Positions 32,998 to 44,499 of a stretch of DNA of 64,000 nucleotides are shown here, piece after piece. This stretch comes from Symbiodinium natans (Eukaryota; Sar; Dinophyceae; Suessiales; Symbiodiniaceae). The position numbers and the translations under genes were made by a program. The notes under the pieces were generated by a model. It worked only from the letters and a program-made list of their open reading frames with translations. It did no database searches and was not told the origin of the DNA. The stretch's first letter is position 1; each line of letters starts with the position of its first letter. The stretch is from assembly GCA_905221605.1 (NCBI GenBank), contig CAJNDS010002176.1, forward strand, positions 223,800-287,799, in the 5' to 3' direction.

Positions 32998-33888
32998 GAG
33001 CTGGCGCAGCTCCGAAGCGCTTTGCTCCGTGATGCCCATGGCGCCGAGGCTAGGATCCGAGCGCGGGCTTCTTAACCCTAAACCCTAAACCCTAAACCCT
33101 AAACCCTAAACCCTAAACCCTAAACCCTAAACCCTAAACCCTAAACCCAAAAGGGTGCCCCTATTGTCGGAAGCCCCCATATATGTGTGGAATCTGTAAA
33201 GAACTGACAGAGGGCAATCGCATGCATGACATGGCTGGTGGTTGAGGAAGCAGAGTGAGAGGCTGAGGCTTCGAATACGGACAACCCCTGGCTTCAACGT
33301 CGAACTACGTGCTTGTGTCGTTGCCTCTGCAATCGCGCAGTCATTCTTTCCGTGATTATCTTGAGTGTGTGTGTGTGGTTTAGGGTTTAGGGTTTAGGTT
33401 CGCAAAGCAGCCAGTACCAGACAGCCAGTGGAGTCACCCTGAGCCCTGAGTCGCTGTCGCATGCAGGATGCAGAGGCTATCATGGAGCTTCGCGAGCAGG
33501 CCCGGGGCTCACTGTTTGTCAGGGTTTAGGGTTTAGGGTTTAGAGTTTAGGGGTTTAGGGATTTTTGTCGGAGACGGGTTGGGGCACGCACGTGCCATTT
33601 TGGTCCCGAGCATTGACTTAGAAAGACTGTGTCTGCAGCTTGCATGGAGAAGGTTAGAGAGGGAGTCAGGAAATTATGTAACAGCGCCCTTAACCCTAAC
33701 GGCCCTAACTCCTTCATTCTCCCTATGCCCTTTAGTGCTCCTAAGGGGTTCTTAGGGTTCTAAGGGCTCTTCGGGCTCTTAAGAGCCAAAGGGGAGGTAG
33801 CCTCCAAGAGGCGGCGCATCAACTCGCCCAGCTGGCCGCGGCGGGCACGCGGCTCAAGTACGCCGTGGACCGGGCGCTGCGGCGCTGA
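32998..33888 (+). CDS. Three phase-0 terminal exons, coiled-coil-like tail
   Basis: Exon 32998-33066 follows CTTCCTTGCAG and reads ELAQLRSALLRDAHGAEARI. It must end before a TAA, most simply at a GC donor (GCGCGG|GCTTCT). Exon 33467-33523 follows TCGCATGCAG, reads DAEAIMELREQARGSLFVR and ends at AGG|GTTTAGGG. Exon 33811-33888 reads AAHQLAQLAAAGTRLKYAVD, then RALRR and TGA. All joins are phase 0, and together they make one Ala/Arg/Glu-rich helical tail. By position it may be the C-terminus of the TMEM16-like gene, where cytosolic tails are common, but the link across 31.1-33.0 kb is not shown. Confidence 0.6.
33074..33147 (+). repeat. Telomeric-type array (CCCTAAA)n
   Basis: Starts at the in-frame TAA after exon 32998-33066, and is followed by a family B fragment (33147-33183). 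Confidence 0.95.
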
Positions 33889-33941
33889 GGCCCACGGAGT
33901 GCCCCAGAAGGCGCTGTCGGCTTTTTGGTGGTGTGGAGTTG

Positions 33942-34085
33942 GGGTTTATAGGGTTTATATAGGGTTTATATAGGGTTTATATAGGGTTTATATAGGGTTT
34001 ATAAAGGGTTTATATAGGGTTTATATAGGGTTTATATAGGGTTTATATAGGGTTTATATAGGGTTTATGTAGGGTTTAGAGGGTT
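33942..34085 (+). repeat. Variant array GGGTTTATATA
   Basis: About twelve copies of an 11-bp unit TATAGGGTTTA, just downstream of the stop codon at 33886-33888. Confidence 0.95.
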
Positions 34086-34269
34086 TGGGGAACTGGGGGG
34101 ACAGATAGATAAAGAGAGGCAAGGGGCACCTCTCTTGCATCTTGCGAGCTCAGCATTCGGCATGACGCCCGTGTGACATGAAGACGGCGTCACTACGTTC
34201 ACTTGGCAGTGGGCTCAGGCTGGCAGCGGAAGTCGAGCCCCGCGAGGCCACGAGTCCCACCCAGGTGCT

Positions 34270-35980
34270 GTGTTTAGGGTTTAGGGTTTGGGGTTTAGGG
34301 TTTAGGGTTTGAGGTTTAGGGTTTAGGGTTTAGGGTTTCGGGTTTAGGGTACCTTAACCCTATAACCCTGTTAATGAGCTGCAACGGCACGCGCTTTTCA
34401 GTGATGCCGGAGGCGCAGGGCGGCTTTTCAATTCGAGGGGTACAGGACCTTTAGGAACTTAGTGAGTAAGTAACTTAGCAACTTAGTAACTTAGTGTGTT
34501 TTGGTCCTGCCCTGTCCCGGTTGGACTGGAAACGGAGCCGATGCTCCTTCTCTGAGTGCAATTTTCGCGCCAAAGTCCGCTATAGCTTCGGACGACGAGG
34601 TGTGCGTGTAGACATACACTCAACAGCCAGTCACGCCATGAATTACAAAGAAAAAGACATCACCTTTGGCACCCGTATCTAGCGAACCGCTTGCGCACCA
34701 AGCTTAGAAATCTATCGAATCCTAGAGGCCCTAGAATCCAGAACATCCTAAGTTCTAAATCAAATCTTCGAGGTCCCATCATTGTCTCCCTTAGGTCTCC
34801 GGGATGCGCGATGCGCTGACCTTTGTCTAAGGTCCTTCGATCTGCGATGATCTTTCCCCCCAAACGCTGCTAAAGTCCTGTGTTGCAACGCACCCTCGTG
34901 CGCTTTGCCGTGTGCAGCGGCCTGCGAAACTGTGTGGTTTGTGCCAATGGGGGCCCACCAAGGACCACACTTTTGAGCCTTGACCTGTGTGAGTTGACAA
35001 GGGTCCTACGGTCCTAGAGCACACGCAAGCTTCTGAAAAGTAGATCGCCCAAGCCCCTTCTAAGGCTCTGTACTTGTAGGGATGGAACAAATCGAGCGGC
35101 CTTTCGGTGAAGAAAGAGAAGTGCTTTTGCGACCCTTCGGGTAAACGGCCAGTGCCTGGCAACGGTGGCGGGCCCCATTCTGCCATGAAGCAGAGAGCAT
35201 GCGGCCCTGCTTTGCAGTTCCTTGGATCAAAAAAGGGCGGCTGCTGTGCATCCACAGAGCTGTGCAGCGGCTGCGCCATTTTTGGCTACAGCGCAAGCTC
35301 GTGTGAGCAGGGTGCCGAGTTGAGAGGTTTGAGGTCTCACTTCACAGTTTTGGCCACCGAAGCCAACAAACCCCTCAGCCCTTCATAACCCCGAAGAGGC
35401 CACTAAATGCCCTGAAAGGCCATCAAGTCCCTTAAGCCCTAAACCCAAAACCCGCCCAAACCCTAAACCCTCGCAAAGTCCCTTAAAGCTCCTAAGCCTT
35501 CCCCTCAACGTTGCGGGTGCTCAGGTGCTGTCGCCCCTGACAGCTGTGATCAAGGCAGGGCCCCAACCAAAGGGAAGTCAGGGTTAGGGTTTAGGGTTTA
35601 GGGCTTAGGGTTTAGGGTTTCAGCGTTTGGAGTTCAGGGTTTAGGGTTTAAAGGATTTAGGGTTTAGGGTTTGGCGTTTAGAGTTTAGGGTGAGGGTTTG
35701 TAGGGTCCATACCGTTTTTTGGGGTTAGTAGAATTTTTTAGGGTTGATAGGTTTCTTTGGGTTAATAGAGTTTAGGGTGGATAGGGTTGGCAGTTGATAG
35801 AATTTAGGGTTTATGGGGTTTAGGGTTCAGGGGTTCATCGTGGGATTTAGTTAGGGCTTAGGGGGGTTCAGGGTGTCACTGGTACTTGCAGCATGCTGCA
35901 GCAACCAAGCACAACAAGCACAAGAACCCAGCAAGCCAGCCAAACAAGCAAGTTAATGAGCAAGAACTGCCACTATTTGG
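34270..35980. other. Stretch without a well-supported gene
   Basis: It holds TTTAGGG arrays (34270-34350, 35580-35860, the latter very degenerate) and a short CCCTAAA array (35430-35470). Between 35470 and 35580 a frame VLSPLTAVIKAGPQPKG with an AG acceptor has the spacing of a telomere-bordered exon, but the evidence is weak. Unrelated open frames on both strands are not supported. Confidence 0.35.
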
Positions 35981-35991
35981 CAACCTTGCAG

Positions 35992-36184
35992 CTCTACCGG
36001 CACGCTAGAAAAGTAATATAGGGGCCTTAGTGATTAGAATAGGTTTTTGGGGGTACTCTAGTAAGAATACAAAGGGGGCGAATTAGTTATTCTTCCGACC
36101 CCTATACGACGGACGCCTTTGCTGCAGGGAGCCCTAGCGCGGCGGCTGTCGGAAAGCTCTGCGGAGGCCCTCCACTGTAGAGAG
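35992..36184 (+). CDS. Two short exons interrupted by a family A element
   Basis: Exon 35992-36012 (LYRHARK) follows CAACCTTGCAG and ends at AAA|GTAATATAGGGG. Exon 36128-36184 (GALARRLSESSAEALHCRE) follows TTTGCTGCAG and ends at GAG|GTTTGTC. Both junctions are phase 0. The 115-bp intron consists mainly of a family A inverted-repeat element (36017-36106, reversed). The joined peptide is a plausible helix. Gene identity unknown. Confidence 0.55.
36017..36106 (-). mobile_element. Introner-like element, family A, reversed
   Basis: TATAGGGG at the left and TCTTCCGACCCCTATA at the right. Fills the intron 36013-36127. Confidence 0.65.
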
Positions 36185-37893
36185 GTTTGTCGAGTTTCAT
36201 GATGTTCATGGATGTTCATTCCAGTTCCTGATATGCAGATGTCTGATGCTCTGCAGCGGAGCTCTTTTCGCGGCAGAGCATTGGAGCGTTCTTTGTGTGT
36301 TCTGAGCCGAAGGGGCCCTATAGGCCCTCGGATGCGCGCAAAACTCTGAGCCTCGGTGCCAGGTTGCGCAAGGCGCGGTGACTCCAGTGGTGCTGCTGGC
36401 CGCGGACACAGCATGACACAATACACAGCTTGCAAAGCCGAAACTACAGACTCCCCCCCCCCCCAGAGGTCGTGGCTCTGCTCCTCCATGGTGCTTAGGT
36501 GTCTGCGTTAGTGGCAGTTCACTTTGCCAACGAGATGGCCAGGGCCATGGTGCGGGACAAGGGGTGTTGATTGATTTCAGGGAAGCCACTCAAAGCCGTT
36601 TCCTGACAGGATTGGTCCTCTACAACACCAAATCCGCAACAGGGCAAAACATCCCTAAACCCTAAACCCTAGACCCAAATGACTGTTGTTTTGGTCGTCC
36701 TGGTTTTTCGTGGTCGAGGATCCTCCGCCAGGATCCTTTAAAGACGGGCTCAGATTCGGGTAGAGCAGATGTAAGTTTGCTACCCCGGAATCGGCTTGCA
36801 GCGGCAACTGCGGGCTCTGAGTGGACGACACACGCACACGAGGCCTCAGTTGTCTGTCCGTGGGAATCTAAAAACCCAGGTTTCGCACTTGCTCTGACCA
36901 CAAGCATGGTGCCTTTCCAACTCTACTCATCAAAGATTCGTTGTAGGAATTCCGCAGTGTGGAGTTGCACTTAGCACTTTCAAGCGTGGAATGCTAAGCG
37001 GGTGCGCATTCGATTACGGGCGTGGTGGCACACTCTAGGATATAATCGAGTGAGTCATAGGATTAGCACAGGAATTGTCGGACATCATCTCTGGTGAACG
37101 AAAGCAGGCCGTGTGCATCGTTGCTTCCACGCAGTTTGGGCGACAACATCTGGCAAGTACCGTGGGCGAACTTACCCCTCAGAAGCCCTTGAGCCTGAGG
37201 CATTCTTGCTCAACCTTTTGGGGCGGCGCCCTTAGCCGGCGGTGACTCATGCCGTGTGTGACTCCTGGTTTTGGGGTTTAGTTTGGGGGTCTTGTGTTGA
37301 GGGCACAGTATGCAATCATGACGGCGTGATCATTGACCTCCGTGGAAAGTATACAGGCAACTGCTGTTTCTGCTGGCGGCTGGTAGTCAGCAAAGCTAGG
37401 CAAAGAAATATGTTCGTAGGAGGACATACCTGCCTCTGACATGCTAAGAGCAGTTCGTCGTGATGGAAGCAGCACTGCTCACTTTCAATAGGGTTCCTGC
37501 CTTGCAGCAACTTTTTGTATGTAAGGAGGCGCGCGGAAGGTAGATCGGGGCAACAGAAGAAGATACCTCCAGCCAGAGTAAACTTGCAGACCCCCCCCCC
37601 CCCCCCCCTGCTCGAACACAAGCCAGCCCTCCCCCCTCACACCTTGGACCTTGGATGCCCGAGACCCTAAACCCTAAACCCTCAACCCTCAACCCTACAC
37701 CCCACACCCCAAACCCCAAACCCCAAGCCCTGGACCTTCCCCAGAGCCTTGAGCGACTCTGGCGCTAAGATCTTTCTTTTGCATGAACATCGCCTTTGTG
37801 CTGCCGGTGCCTGGACCTCAGACCGAGCGTTAAGGTTTAGGGTTTAGTGTTTAGGGTTTAGGGTTGAGGGTTGTCTAGGAGGTGTCGGCACAT

Positions 37894-38020
37894 GGGGGTT
37901 CTCTGAAGTTAGGGGGAAGTTAGGGGTTGCCTCATTGGGATCTTTATTTCTAAGCGAATCCTACGATTTGGGGATACCATCTGGGGGTTTTTATTCAAGA
38001 CCCCTTCTTCTCGTAACCCT
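37894..38020 (+). mobile_element. Family B element
   Basis: GGGGGTTCTCTGAAGTTAGG to TTCTCGTAACCC, with a short internal duplication of TTAGGGG. Confidence 0.5.
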
Positions 38021-38070
38021 AAGCCCTAAACCCCTAAACCCTAAACCCTAAACCGCATGTCGGTCCACAG

Positions 38071-38144
38071 CCCTGGTGTGGTGCGGTACTTGAGGCGCTT
38101 CCGAAGTCTACGAGCTTTGTTGAAACCTCCACCAAGATTTAGGG
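38071..38144 (+). CDS. Candidate exon, Arg-rich helix
   Basis: Between telomeric arrays the frame reads PGVVRYLRRFRSLRALLKPP. Regular Arg spacing is reminiscent of an S4-like or basic amphipathic helix, but no other channel motif is near. Boundaries are approximate. Confidence 0.3.
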
Positions 38145-38398
38145 TTTAGGGTTTAGGGTTTAGGGTTGCAAGTCAACCAGATTAGAGACCGCTATCTCCA
38201 TCAATTGCTCTTTCTGAAAAGAATTCTATCCCATTCGATGACTGATCCCCTGAGCCTGGGTCACCGAATTCTTTCCGTTTGTGGGTTTGTGGTTGCGGCT
38301 ATGTTACTTAATTGCTCGTGGCACCTTTTTTTGGGGGGGGGGGTGGGGTGTACGGTACCCAAAATACTAAGGATTCTCTTCAGAGTTCAACCCAACAG

Positions 38399-38740
38399 CA
38401 AGACCCTAAATCCTGAAACCACCCTGGACCCTAATCCCTCGAAACCCTCTAAACCCAAACCCTGTTAGCCCGATTTAAAACCCTCTAAGCCTAAAAACCC
38501 TGTAAACCCCATAAACCCTAACCCTTTATTTAAGCCCTCTAAACCCAATGAGCGCCATAAACCCTCTAGACCCTATACACCCTATGAACCCTACAGACCC
38601 CTGAACCCTCTAAACCCTCAAACCCTGTAAACCCTATAAACCCCTTGAACCCTCTACACCCTAAACCCTAAACCCTAAACCCTAAACCCTCTGAACCCTC
38701 TACACCCTAAACCCTAAACCCTAAACCCTAAACCCTAAAC
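38399..38740 (+). repeat. Long variant array CCCTCTAAA / CCCTAAA
   Basis: A mosaic of CCCTAAA, CCCTCTAAA, CCCTATAAA and CCCTGTAAA units, perfect at the right end. Confidence 0.9.
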
Positions 38741-38825
38741 GCTTGCTGAAACCCTCAGAGTCCTGGCCATCAGGGTCTGCTACTGGCGCCTGACTTCAGA
38801 CACTCTGAGCTCGGGAAGGCACCTT

Positions 38826-38851
38826 TGGGGGGGGGGGGGGGGGGGGGGGGG
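38826..38851 (+). repeat. Poly-G tract
   Basis: About 26 G. Similar tracts are at 26357-26377 and 55600-55621. Confidence 0.95.
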
Positions 38852-39074
38852 AGGAGTGGGGAGTCTGGGACTTGGGTTTTGGGGTTAAGGTTTAGGGTTT
38901 AGGGCTTGGGTTTAGGGCTTTTTTGATTTTGGGTTTAGGCTGTGCAGGGTTTAGGGTTTTTAGGGGTGCTTTGAAGGAGTCGAGGATGTGACACTCCTTG
39001 TTGCCTGACACGCAACGCAACGAAGCCCCGCCAGCCTTTCTCCTCTTTCCCCTTAATAATCCCTGTACGTACAT

Positions 39075-39171
39075 GGGGATTGCCTGAATCAGGGCAAATA
39101 TGCCCCAAATTACTATATAATCCTGTCCAAGGAACCCTCAAAAAACGGTACACCTCGTCTCGGAAGCCCCC
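39075..39171 (-). mobile_element. Family B-related element
   Basis: GGGGATTGCCTGAATCAGGG to CGTCTCGGAAGCCCCC. Confidence 0.45.
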
Positions 39172-39378
39172 GTAGAGTATATACTTGGGCCTGCACATCG
39201 TGGCTTTAGGGCCCCCAAGCTTTGCTCGACAGGTACATGGACCCTTAGGGTTCTTAAGACGCGCAGAGGGCCTTCAAGCTCTTGCTAGTCTTTTCAGGCA
39301 GTAAACCCTAAACCCTCAACCCTAAACCCTGAACCCTAAAGCCTAACCCTAAACTCTAAACCCTAAACCGCTCACAAG

Positions 39379-39700
39379 GCAGTTCCTTTTCGGGCTGCTC
39401 ATTGCCATGGGCCTCGGTGGGGCAGCATCCGCCCCAGCTGAAATTTGGGGGGTTTTAGGAACACAGGGGACCCCTAAAATAGACCCCCAACTAGTAGGAT
39501 TCCTTTAGAATCAGGGAACCTGAATAAGGCACCCCCGAGTTTCGCAAGTCCCCCTAACTTGGGATGGGTTGGGGTCCGAGTTCGGGCCACTTCAGCAGGT
39601 CTAGCTCGAGCGCCAAGCGCTTGATGCGGAAATGGTGCCATCATATGGGCACTTGCGATCATCTGGGAACTGGTGGCTGCACAACACAAGGCATCTCACA
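39379..39700 (+). CDS. Two phase-matched exons, membrane segment then polar part
   Basis: Exon 39379-39451 follows a CCCTAAA array and CTCACAAG. It encodes QFLFGLLIAMGLGGAASAPA and ends at GGG|GTTTTAGG, the first bases of a family B element. Exon 39605-39700 follows GGTCTAG, encodes LERQALDAEMVPSYGHLRSS, then GNWWLHNTRHLT, and ends at ACA|GTATAT. Both ends of the intron are phase 0. The hydrophobic segment could be a signal peptide or a membrane helix. No family recognised. Confidence 0.5.
39448..39554 (-). mobile_element. Introner-like element, family B
   Basis: GGGGGTTTTAGGAACACAGG to GAGTTTCGCAAGTCCCCC. Its GT is the donor of exon 39379-39451. Confidence 0.55.
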
Positions 39701-39795
39701 GTATATATATATATATTCACATATATATATATTTATTTATTTCTTTATTTATGTCTTTATATGTATATTATTTATGTTTTATTTATTTAATATAG
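39700..39795 (+). repeat. (AT)n / ATTT microsatellite
   Basis: AT alternation followed by TATTTATTT units. Starts at the donor of exon 39605-39700. Confidence 0.9.
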
Positions 39796-39831
39796 AACTG
39801 GGACGATTCGAATCGTGTGTAGAGTCTGGCC

Positions 39832-40172
39832 TAGAACCCAAACCCCAAACCCCAAACCCCGAACCTGAAACCCTCAACCCTAAACCCCGAACTCTAAACC
39901 CTAAACCCGGAACCCTAAACCCTAAACCCTAAACCCTAAACTCTAAACCCTAAACCCTGTACCCTAAACCCTAAAACCTAACCCTAAACCCTAAACCCTA
40001 AACCCTAAACCCTAAACCCTAAACCCTAAACCCTATACCCTATACCCTATAAACCCTAAACTCTAAACCCTAAACCCTAAACCCTAAACCCTATAAACCC
40101 TAAACTCTAAACCCTAAACCCTGTACCCTAAACCCTAAAACCTAAAACCTAAACCCTAAACCCTAAACCCTA
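39832..40172 (+). repeat. Long CCCTAAA array
   Basis: About 340 bp, mixed with CCCTGTA, CCCTATA and CCCTAAAA units, ending before the exon at 40193. Confidence 0.95.
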
Positions 40173-40192
40173 CCTTCTCCCTCCCACACCAG

Positions 40193-40286
40193 CGAGGTCG
40201 TCGGAGTCATTTCCTGCCTATGAGCAGTCGGAGTTAATGGGCCAAGCCCGGGAGGTCCAGGATGGCTCCTTTTTCAATTTTCTAGA
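40193..40286 (+). CDS. Candidate exon between telomeric arrays
   Basis: After CTCCCACACCAG the frame reads RSSESFPAYEQSELMGQARE, then VQDGSFFNFLES. Phase does not fit the exon ending at 39700, so one more exon or another gene is implied. Confidence 0.4.
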
Positions 40287-40419
40287 GAGTTTAGGGTTTA
40301 GGGTTTAGGGTTTAGGGTTGAGGGTTTAGGGTTTAGTACATTGTAGGCTTTCGAGGGTTGTCAGGGGCGAGGCTTCCTGTGAGGATGCCTTGAGATGGGG
40401 CTTGGGATACAGTGTCACA

Positions 40420-40525
40420 CCCTAAACCCTCAACCCTCGTTTTGGGGTCAGGTTGGGTGTAAAGGATGGGAAACCCTAAACCTCAACCCTCTTTTTGGGG
40501 TCAGGTTGGGTGTAAAGGATTGGGG
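40420..40525 (+). repeat. Direct duplication of about 53 bp with a telomeric unit
   Basis: AACCCTAAACC...TTTTGGGGTCAGGTTGGGTG, then TAAAGGAT, occurs twice in tandem. Confidence 0.8.
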
Positions 40526-41073
40526 GGGGGAGTCGCAGAGTCAGGGTACATAGGGCCGAATTGCCAGCTGATGGGTGTACGCAGGGCCGGATTATCAAGT
40601 GGTGCAAAGAACCAGGCCGGGTTGGCCATGTGTGTGTGCGTACATGACAGGGCCGGATGGTGACCTTGGGCTGGACCTCTCAGGCGATCACAAGACGATG
40701 CTGCCAAAAACAGTGAATATTTTCATTTGTGTGTGAGAAACGGCAATTTTGTATACAGCAGTACTGTATATTCTACTGTGGAAGTGTATAGTACATAAGA
40801 ACGCATACATACATATACTTGTATTTTTCATGCCCAGGTGTTGATCAGTTACTTCAGGGTACAGATTCAGGCATTCTGAGCCAAAATCAGGCCGGACCTT
40901 GCAGACCCAGAAAGAATGCGAAGGGGTTTAGGGTTTAGGGTTTATAGGGTTTAAGGTTTAGGGCACTCTTGCTTGGTAAGAAGGAAGAGGGAAGGGCTTC
41001 TGAGAAGATGCGGAGAACTTGACGACCTCTCTCCCTTCAGCTCCTCTAAGAAGGCTTGCGGACAGGTCCTAAA

Positions 41074-41152
41074 ATAGGGGTCGGAATAAATACTAGTAGT
41101 ATTCTTTTTATGGGCCCAGGAAAAACATACTAAAACAACCCCCCCCCCCCCC
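41074..41152 (+). mobile_element. Family A element, truncated at poly-C/poly-A
   Basis: AATAGGGGTCGGAATAAATA at the left. Internal ACATACTAAAACAACCCC resembles the copies at 22521 and 47648. Confidence 0.45.

Positions 41153-41187
<35 letters not shown>
41139..41187 (+). repeat. Poly-C followed by poly-A
   Basis: About 15 C then about 33 A. Confidence 0.95.
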
Positions 41188-41190
<3 letters not shown>

Positions 41191-42461
41191 ATGCCAATTA
41201 TGGCTCCTACAATAGACATGTTCCTGGCCGAGGTATTGTATTCGGCACGGTTTTTTTGCCAGACGCGCAGCATCGCCTGCAATACTATAGCTTGCGATTC
41301 GTAACACATCGCCGGGATGGCGACCAGTGCAAACTAGAATGCGCCCCAGGCCTTCTCCACTCGTCGCCTCACTCCCAAAGGCAAGCACAGGGAACCCTCA
41401 ACCCTGTAAACCCGATAAACCCTCTAACCGCTGAACCATGAGGCGCAATCTAGTGTTTGGCATAGCCAGAAGCTCAGCTCGGGGAAGCGGCTCTCCAACG
41501 CCCCCCCCCCCCCCCCCTATATAGCCCTTGAAAAGGGGGCAGAAAAGGGCAAGTACTACTTGCCGTATATAGCCCCTTTCTCACACCAAATTCCGGAGCT
41601 CGGCTTCACGAAACCGCTTGTGGCCCCACTTTGTGACCTCACTTTGTGGCTCCACTTGTGGCTGGAGGGGATGTTGGCATCACTGCTCTTTTCCTGGCGA
41701 AAAAGCACACGAGCGGAGGGCGCAGGGGTGATGTTGCAGCTCGGGGTATCTAGCTGTGAGGAGCTCCGAGCAGGGTTGGGTTCTAAGATAAAGGGGAAAC
41801 AATTAGCAGTTGCGGTTCCTGTGAGAGTACCGGGCTTGGGGTTGATAAGGTTTGAAGGGTCGCATTGTAGCTTCGCCGCGCCGCGATGCAAGAATCGGCT
41901 GTTTCCAGGCTCGGGGGAAGCTGCCCATGTCGATAAGCCGCATGTCTTTTTGTCGCTTGGATATTTCAATACTTTTCTTACTTGGGTTGATAAGGGGCCC
42001 CATATACTAGCATTTTTCACTTTTCAAAAAGGGTTTAAGAGCCGCACCACACAGCCCAGAGTATGAATGCGTCAGGGGGTACATGCCAGATCACATGCAT
42101 CTACACAGTGGGGCATGTGGAATCATGTGGAACCAAGTCCAAGTGTTTAGGGTTTAGGGTTTAGGGTTTAGGGTTTAGGGTTGTTCATGTCACGTGACTT
42201 GGCTGCCTCCGAGATTCCCCCAAAGCCCGACGAGCGCAAATCTGCAAAGACAGAGTGGTCCGGCTCGAAGCTGCCTGGCGATCTCAGTGCCGGGAAGCAC
42301 ACACAGACCACGCTGCTCCAACATGTAACATGATGGCAAGCACTTTGAGAGCATGTCGTGAGGACCTAGTGCCGGTAGGGACCTTGGCCTTCTAAGTCTT
42401 ATAACATCCTGCCTTCCGAAGAAGAACCCTCTCCTCTAGTAGCCGGTCTTCGGGGGTGCAG

Positions 42462-42546
42462 GGATGCGCCGCGCGCCCATGGGCCCTGCGGCCGGATGTT
42501 TGCCACTCTGTTCAACCAGCGCCTGAAGCCCTTCTTTCACCCTTAA
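42462..42546 (+). CDS. Candidate terminal exon
   Basis: After GGGGGTGCAG a strongly GC3-biased frame reads DAPRAHGPCGRMFATLFNQR, then LKPFFHP and TAA. Two other frames are open but less biased. Gene identity unknown. Confidence 0.4.
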
Positions 42547-43183
42547 GTCTCAGATCTAAGCCAGAACACTAAGCCCTGCACGACTCAGCACCTTGTTCCG
42601 CTTGGATGGCTGAGGAGTGGTGCGAGGGTTATGAGAAGCTCCATCCGATTCTGGAGGAGGCAGGACCAGGAGCAGGGTGCTTGTCCTGCACCGTCCCACA
42701 GGGCTGTATTTGTTCTATAGCAAATGGAGCCATGCTTGGTATCAAGAAGGTCTAGGGCAAGTTAATTAATCGCGAGGGCTGGGCCTGAGCTTCAAGAATT
42801 GTGGTCTAGCGTTGTCAACATGAGCAGATTGTGGAGTCCGCTCGTGTCTGGCGATAACGAGTCACGGGCCGATTGGAGAGTATACGGCATTGAGTGTGCC
42901 CCAAACGGGCATCTATGTTCCTGCGTGCTCTAGCATATGTCGTCTAGATCAGCGCCGAAAGGAAGCTGGCTGTGGGGAACGGACATGTTGCTGGAACCTG
43001 CAAGCCTTGCAGTTCTGCCAGCGCAGGCCCAGATCCCCAGCAAGCGCAGGAAACCTGAGCTCTTCTTCTAAGTAGGAAGAACAGAACCTTCTCTTGCGCG
43101 CACGATGGCCCACATCCCCACTTCCATTCGTGAAGCTCAGCCGAGCCGGACAAGATCTGGAAACCCTGGCAGCCACCTACTCC

Positions 43184-43384
43184 TTATGAGCTCGAAGATC
43201 CCAAACTTCCTATAAGCTCGAAGATCCCAAGCCTCTCCGACAGGCGGAGGAGCTTGCACGTCGCCCAGGCGCCGTGGAGGAGTCCGAGATCGGTGAATCT
43301 GAACTTCTTTCTCTGCTTCACGCGAATCGCCGTCGACACAGCGCGAACAAGATTGCTTGAGTCATTGCAAGCATCTGATGACAT
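43184..43384 (-). CDS. Minus-strand coding-like frame, function unknown
   Basis: Frame of 66 codons with strong GC3 on the minus strand: KKFRFTDLGLLHGAWATCKL, then LRLSERLGIFELIGSLG and a stop. The end is built from a 25-bp tandem duplication (43188-43237). The plus strand also has an open frame (EDPKPLRQAEELARRPG), so the strand is a judgement. A further minus frame (43362-43559, containing KLHATWHTEARVLLDHGFLS) may be its upstream exon. Confidence 0.35.
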   Translation of the reverse strand: MSSDACNDSSNLVRAVSTAIRVKQRKKFRFTDLGLLHGAWATCKLLRLSERLGIFELIGSLGSSSS

Positions 43385-44044
43385 CAGTGCAAGACATCAG
43401 GGTCCATTCTGGAGTCGATAAAAACCCATGATCCAGCAGGACACGAGCCTCCGTGTGCCACGTGGCATGCAGCTTAAAGGTTTTTTTCGGCGCCGGCTGA
43501 CCCAACCCTGATTTCTGGAATATGCCGCAAAGCTCACCTCCCTCGACAGGCCAAGGCAAATCCTAAATTCAGGGCTAGAACCGTACAACTATAATTCCTT
43601 TGTTTTGGGGGGGAGGGGGAGGGCAGCGGGAGGGAGGGTTATAGTAGATTTGGGGGATACCCATACCCTGGAATCCTTCCACAGCACACCTTGTCTCAAC
43701 AAAGGTTGGACGTGGGCTGCGGGACCTCTAGCCTGGCCAGGGAGATGTGGGCCAAAGGCCGAAGGTCAGTTGCAGACGAGAAGATGCCATCACATTTTCT
43801 CAGTAGAATATGAAACATATATATATATATATACATATATTCTAATGTACTATAGCAGAATAGAATGTAATGTTTCATTGGCCAGCGTAGCCCCCCTAAA
43901 CCCTATGCCCTAGATCACTTTGACGCGTTTGGCAGGGTGCATGCCGTGGACATCGACGAGGAGCTGGGACACTGGGAGAGTTGTGGCGGGAGTCCAACAA
44001 CCCAGAAACTCGTGGAAACTCCCTACAAGTAGTGCTAGCAGTAC

Positions 44045-44128
44045 TATTTTACTACTACTACTACTACTACTACTACTGCTACTACTAGTAGTAGTAGTAG
44101 TAGTACTACTACTACTACTACTACTATT

Positions 44129-44163
<35 letters not shown>

Positions 44164-44220
44164 GACGACTACTACTACTACTACTACTACTACTAGTAGT
44201 AGCACTACTACTTCTACTAA
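44045..44220 (+). repeat. (TAC)n/(TAG)n microsatellite
   Basis: ACT blocks switching to AGT and back, with CGA interruptions. The reversed blocks make internal hairpins. Confidence 0.95.
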
Positions 44221-44499
44221 TGTTGGACCTGCTTTAATAATGTAACCCCCCCCCCCCCCCTCAACAGTCGCGACCCTGAATAAAAAAAGACCCCAAACAG
44301 TCGGGGGGGGGGGGGGGGGGCAGAGAAATGAGCTCTCTTCTTAGTTTGGGATCTGGGAACTTGACTCAAAAACCATTAAAAAAAACAGGCCCGGCCCGAA
44401 ATCTTTTCATTATAGCGGACCCCCAAAACAAAGGGTCCAGATCCTGAATAGCCGGAAAACTTTTCATAATAGCGTCCCCCTAGAATATTGCGGGTGCAA

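Larger units (their letters stand above)
40310..42140. other. Stretch with repeats and no well-supported gene
   Basis: It holds a tandem duplication (about 40420-40525), repeated CAGGGCCGGAT motifs (40545-40660), a family A element (41074-41152), a poly-C/poly-A tract and a poly-C tract (41498-41517). On the minus strand, just after the family A element, a frame AFLEELKGERSSSSPHLLRS is a weak exon candidate (about 40975-41066). Confidence 0.35.
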
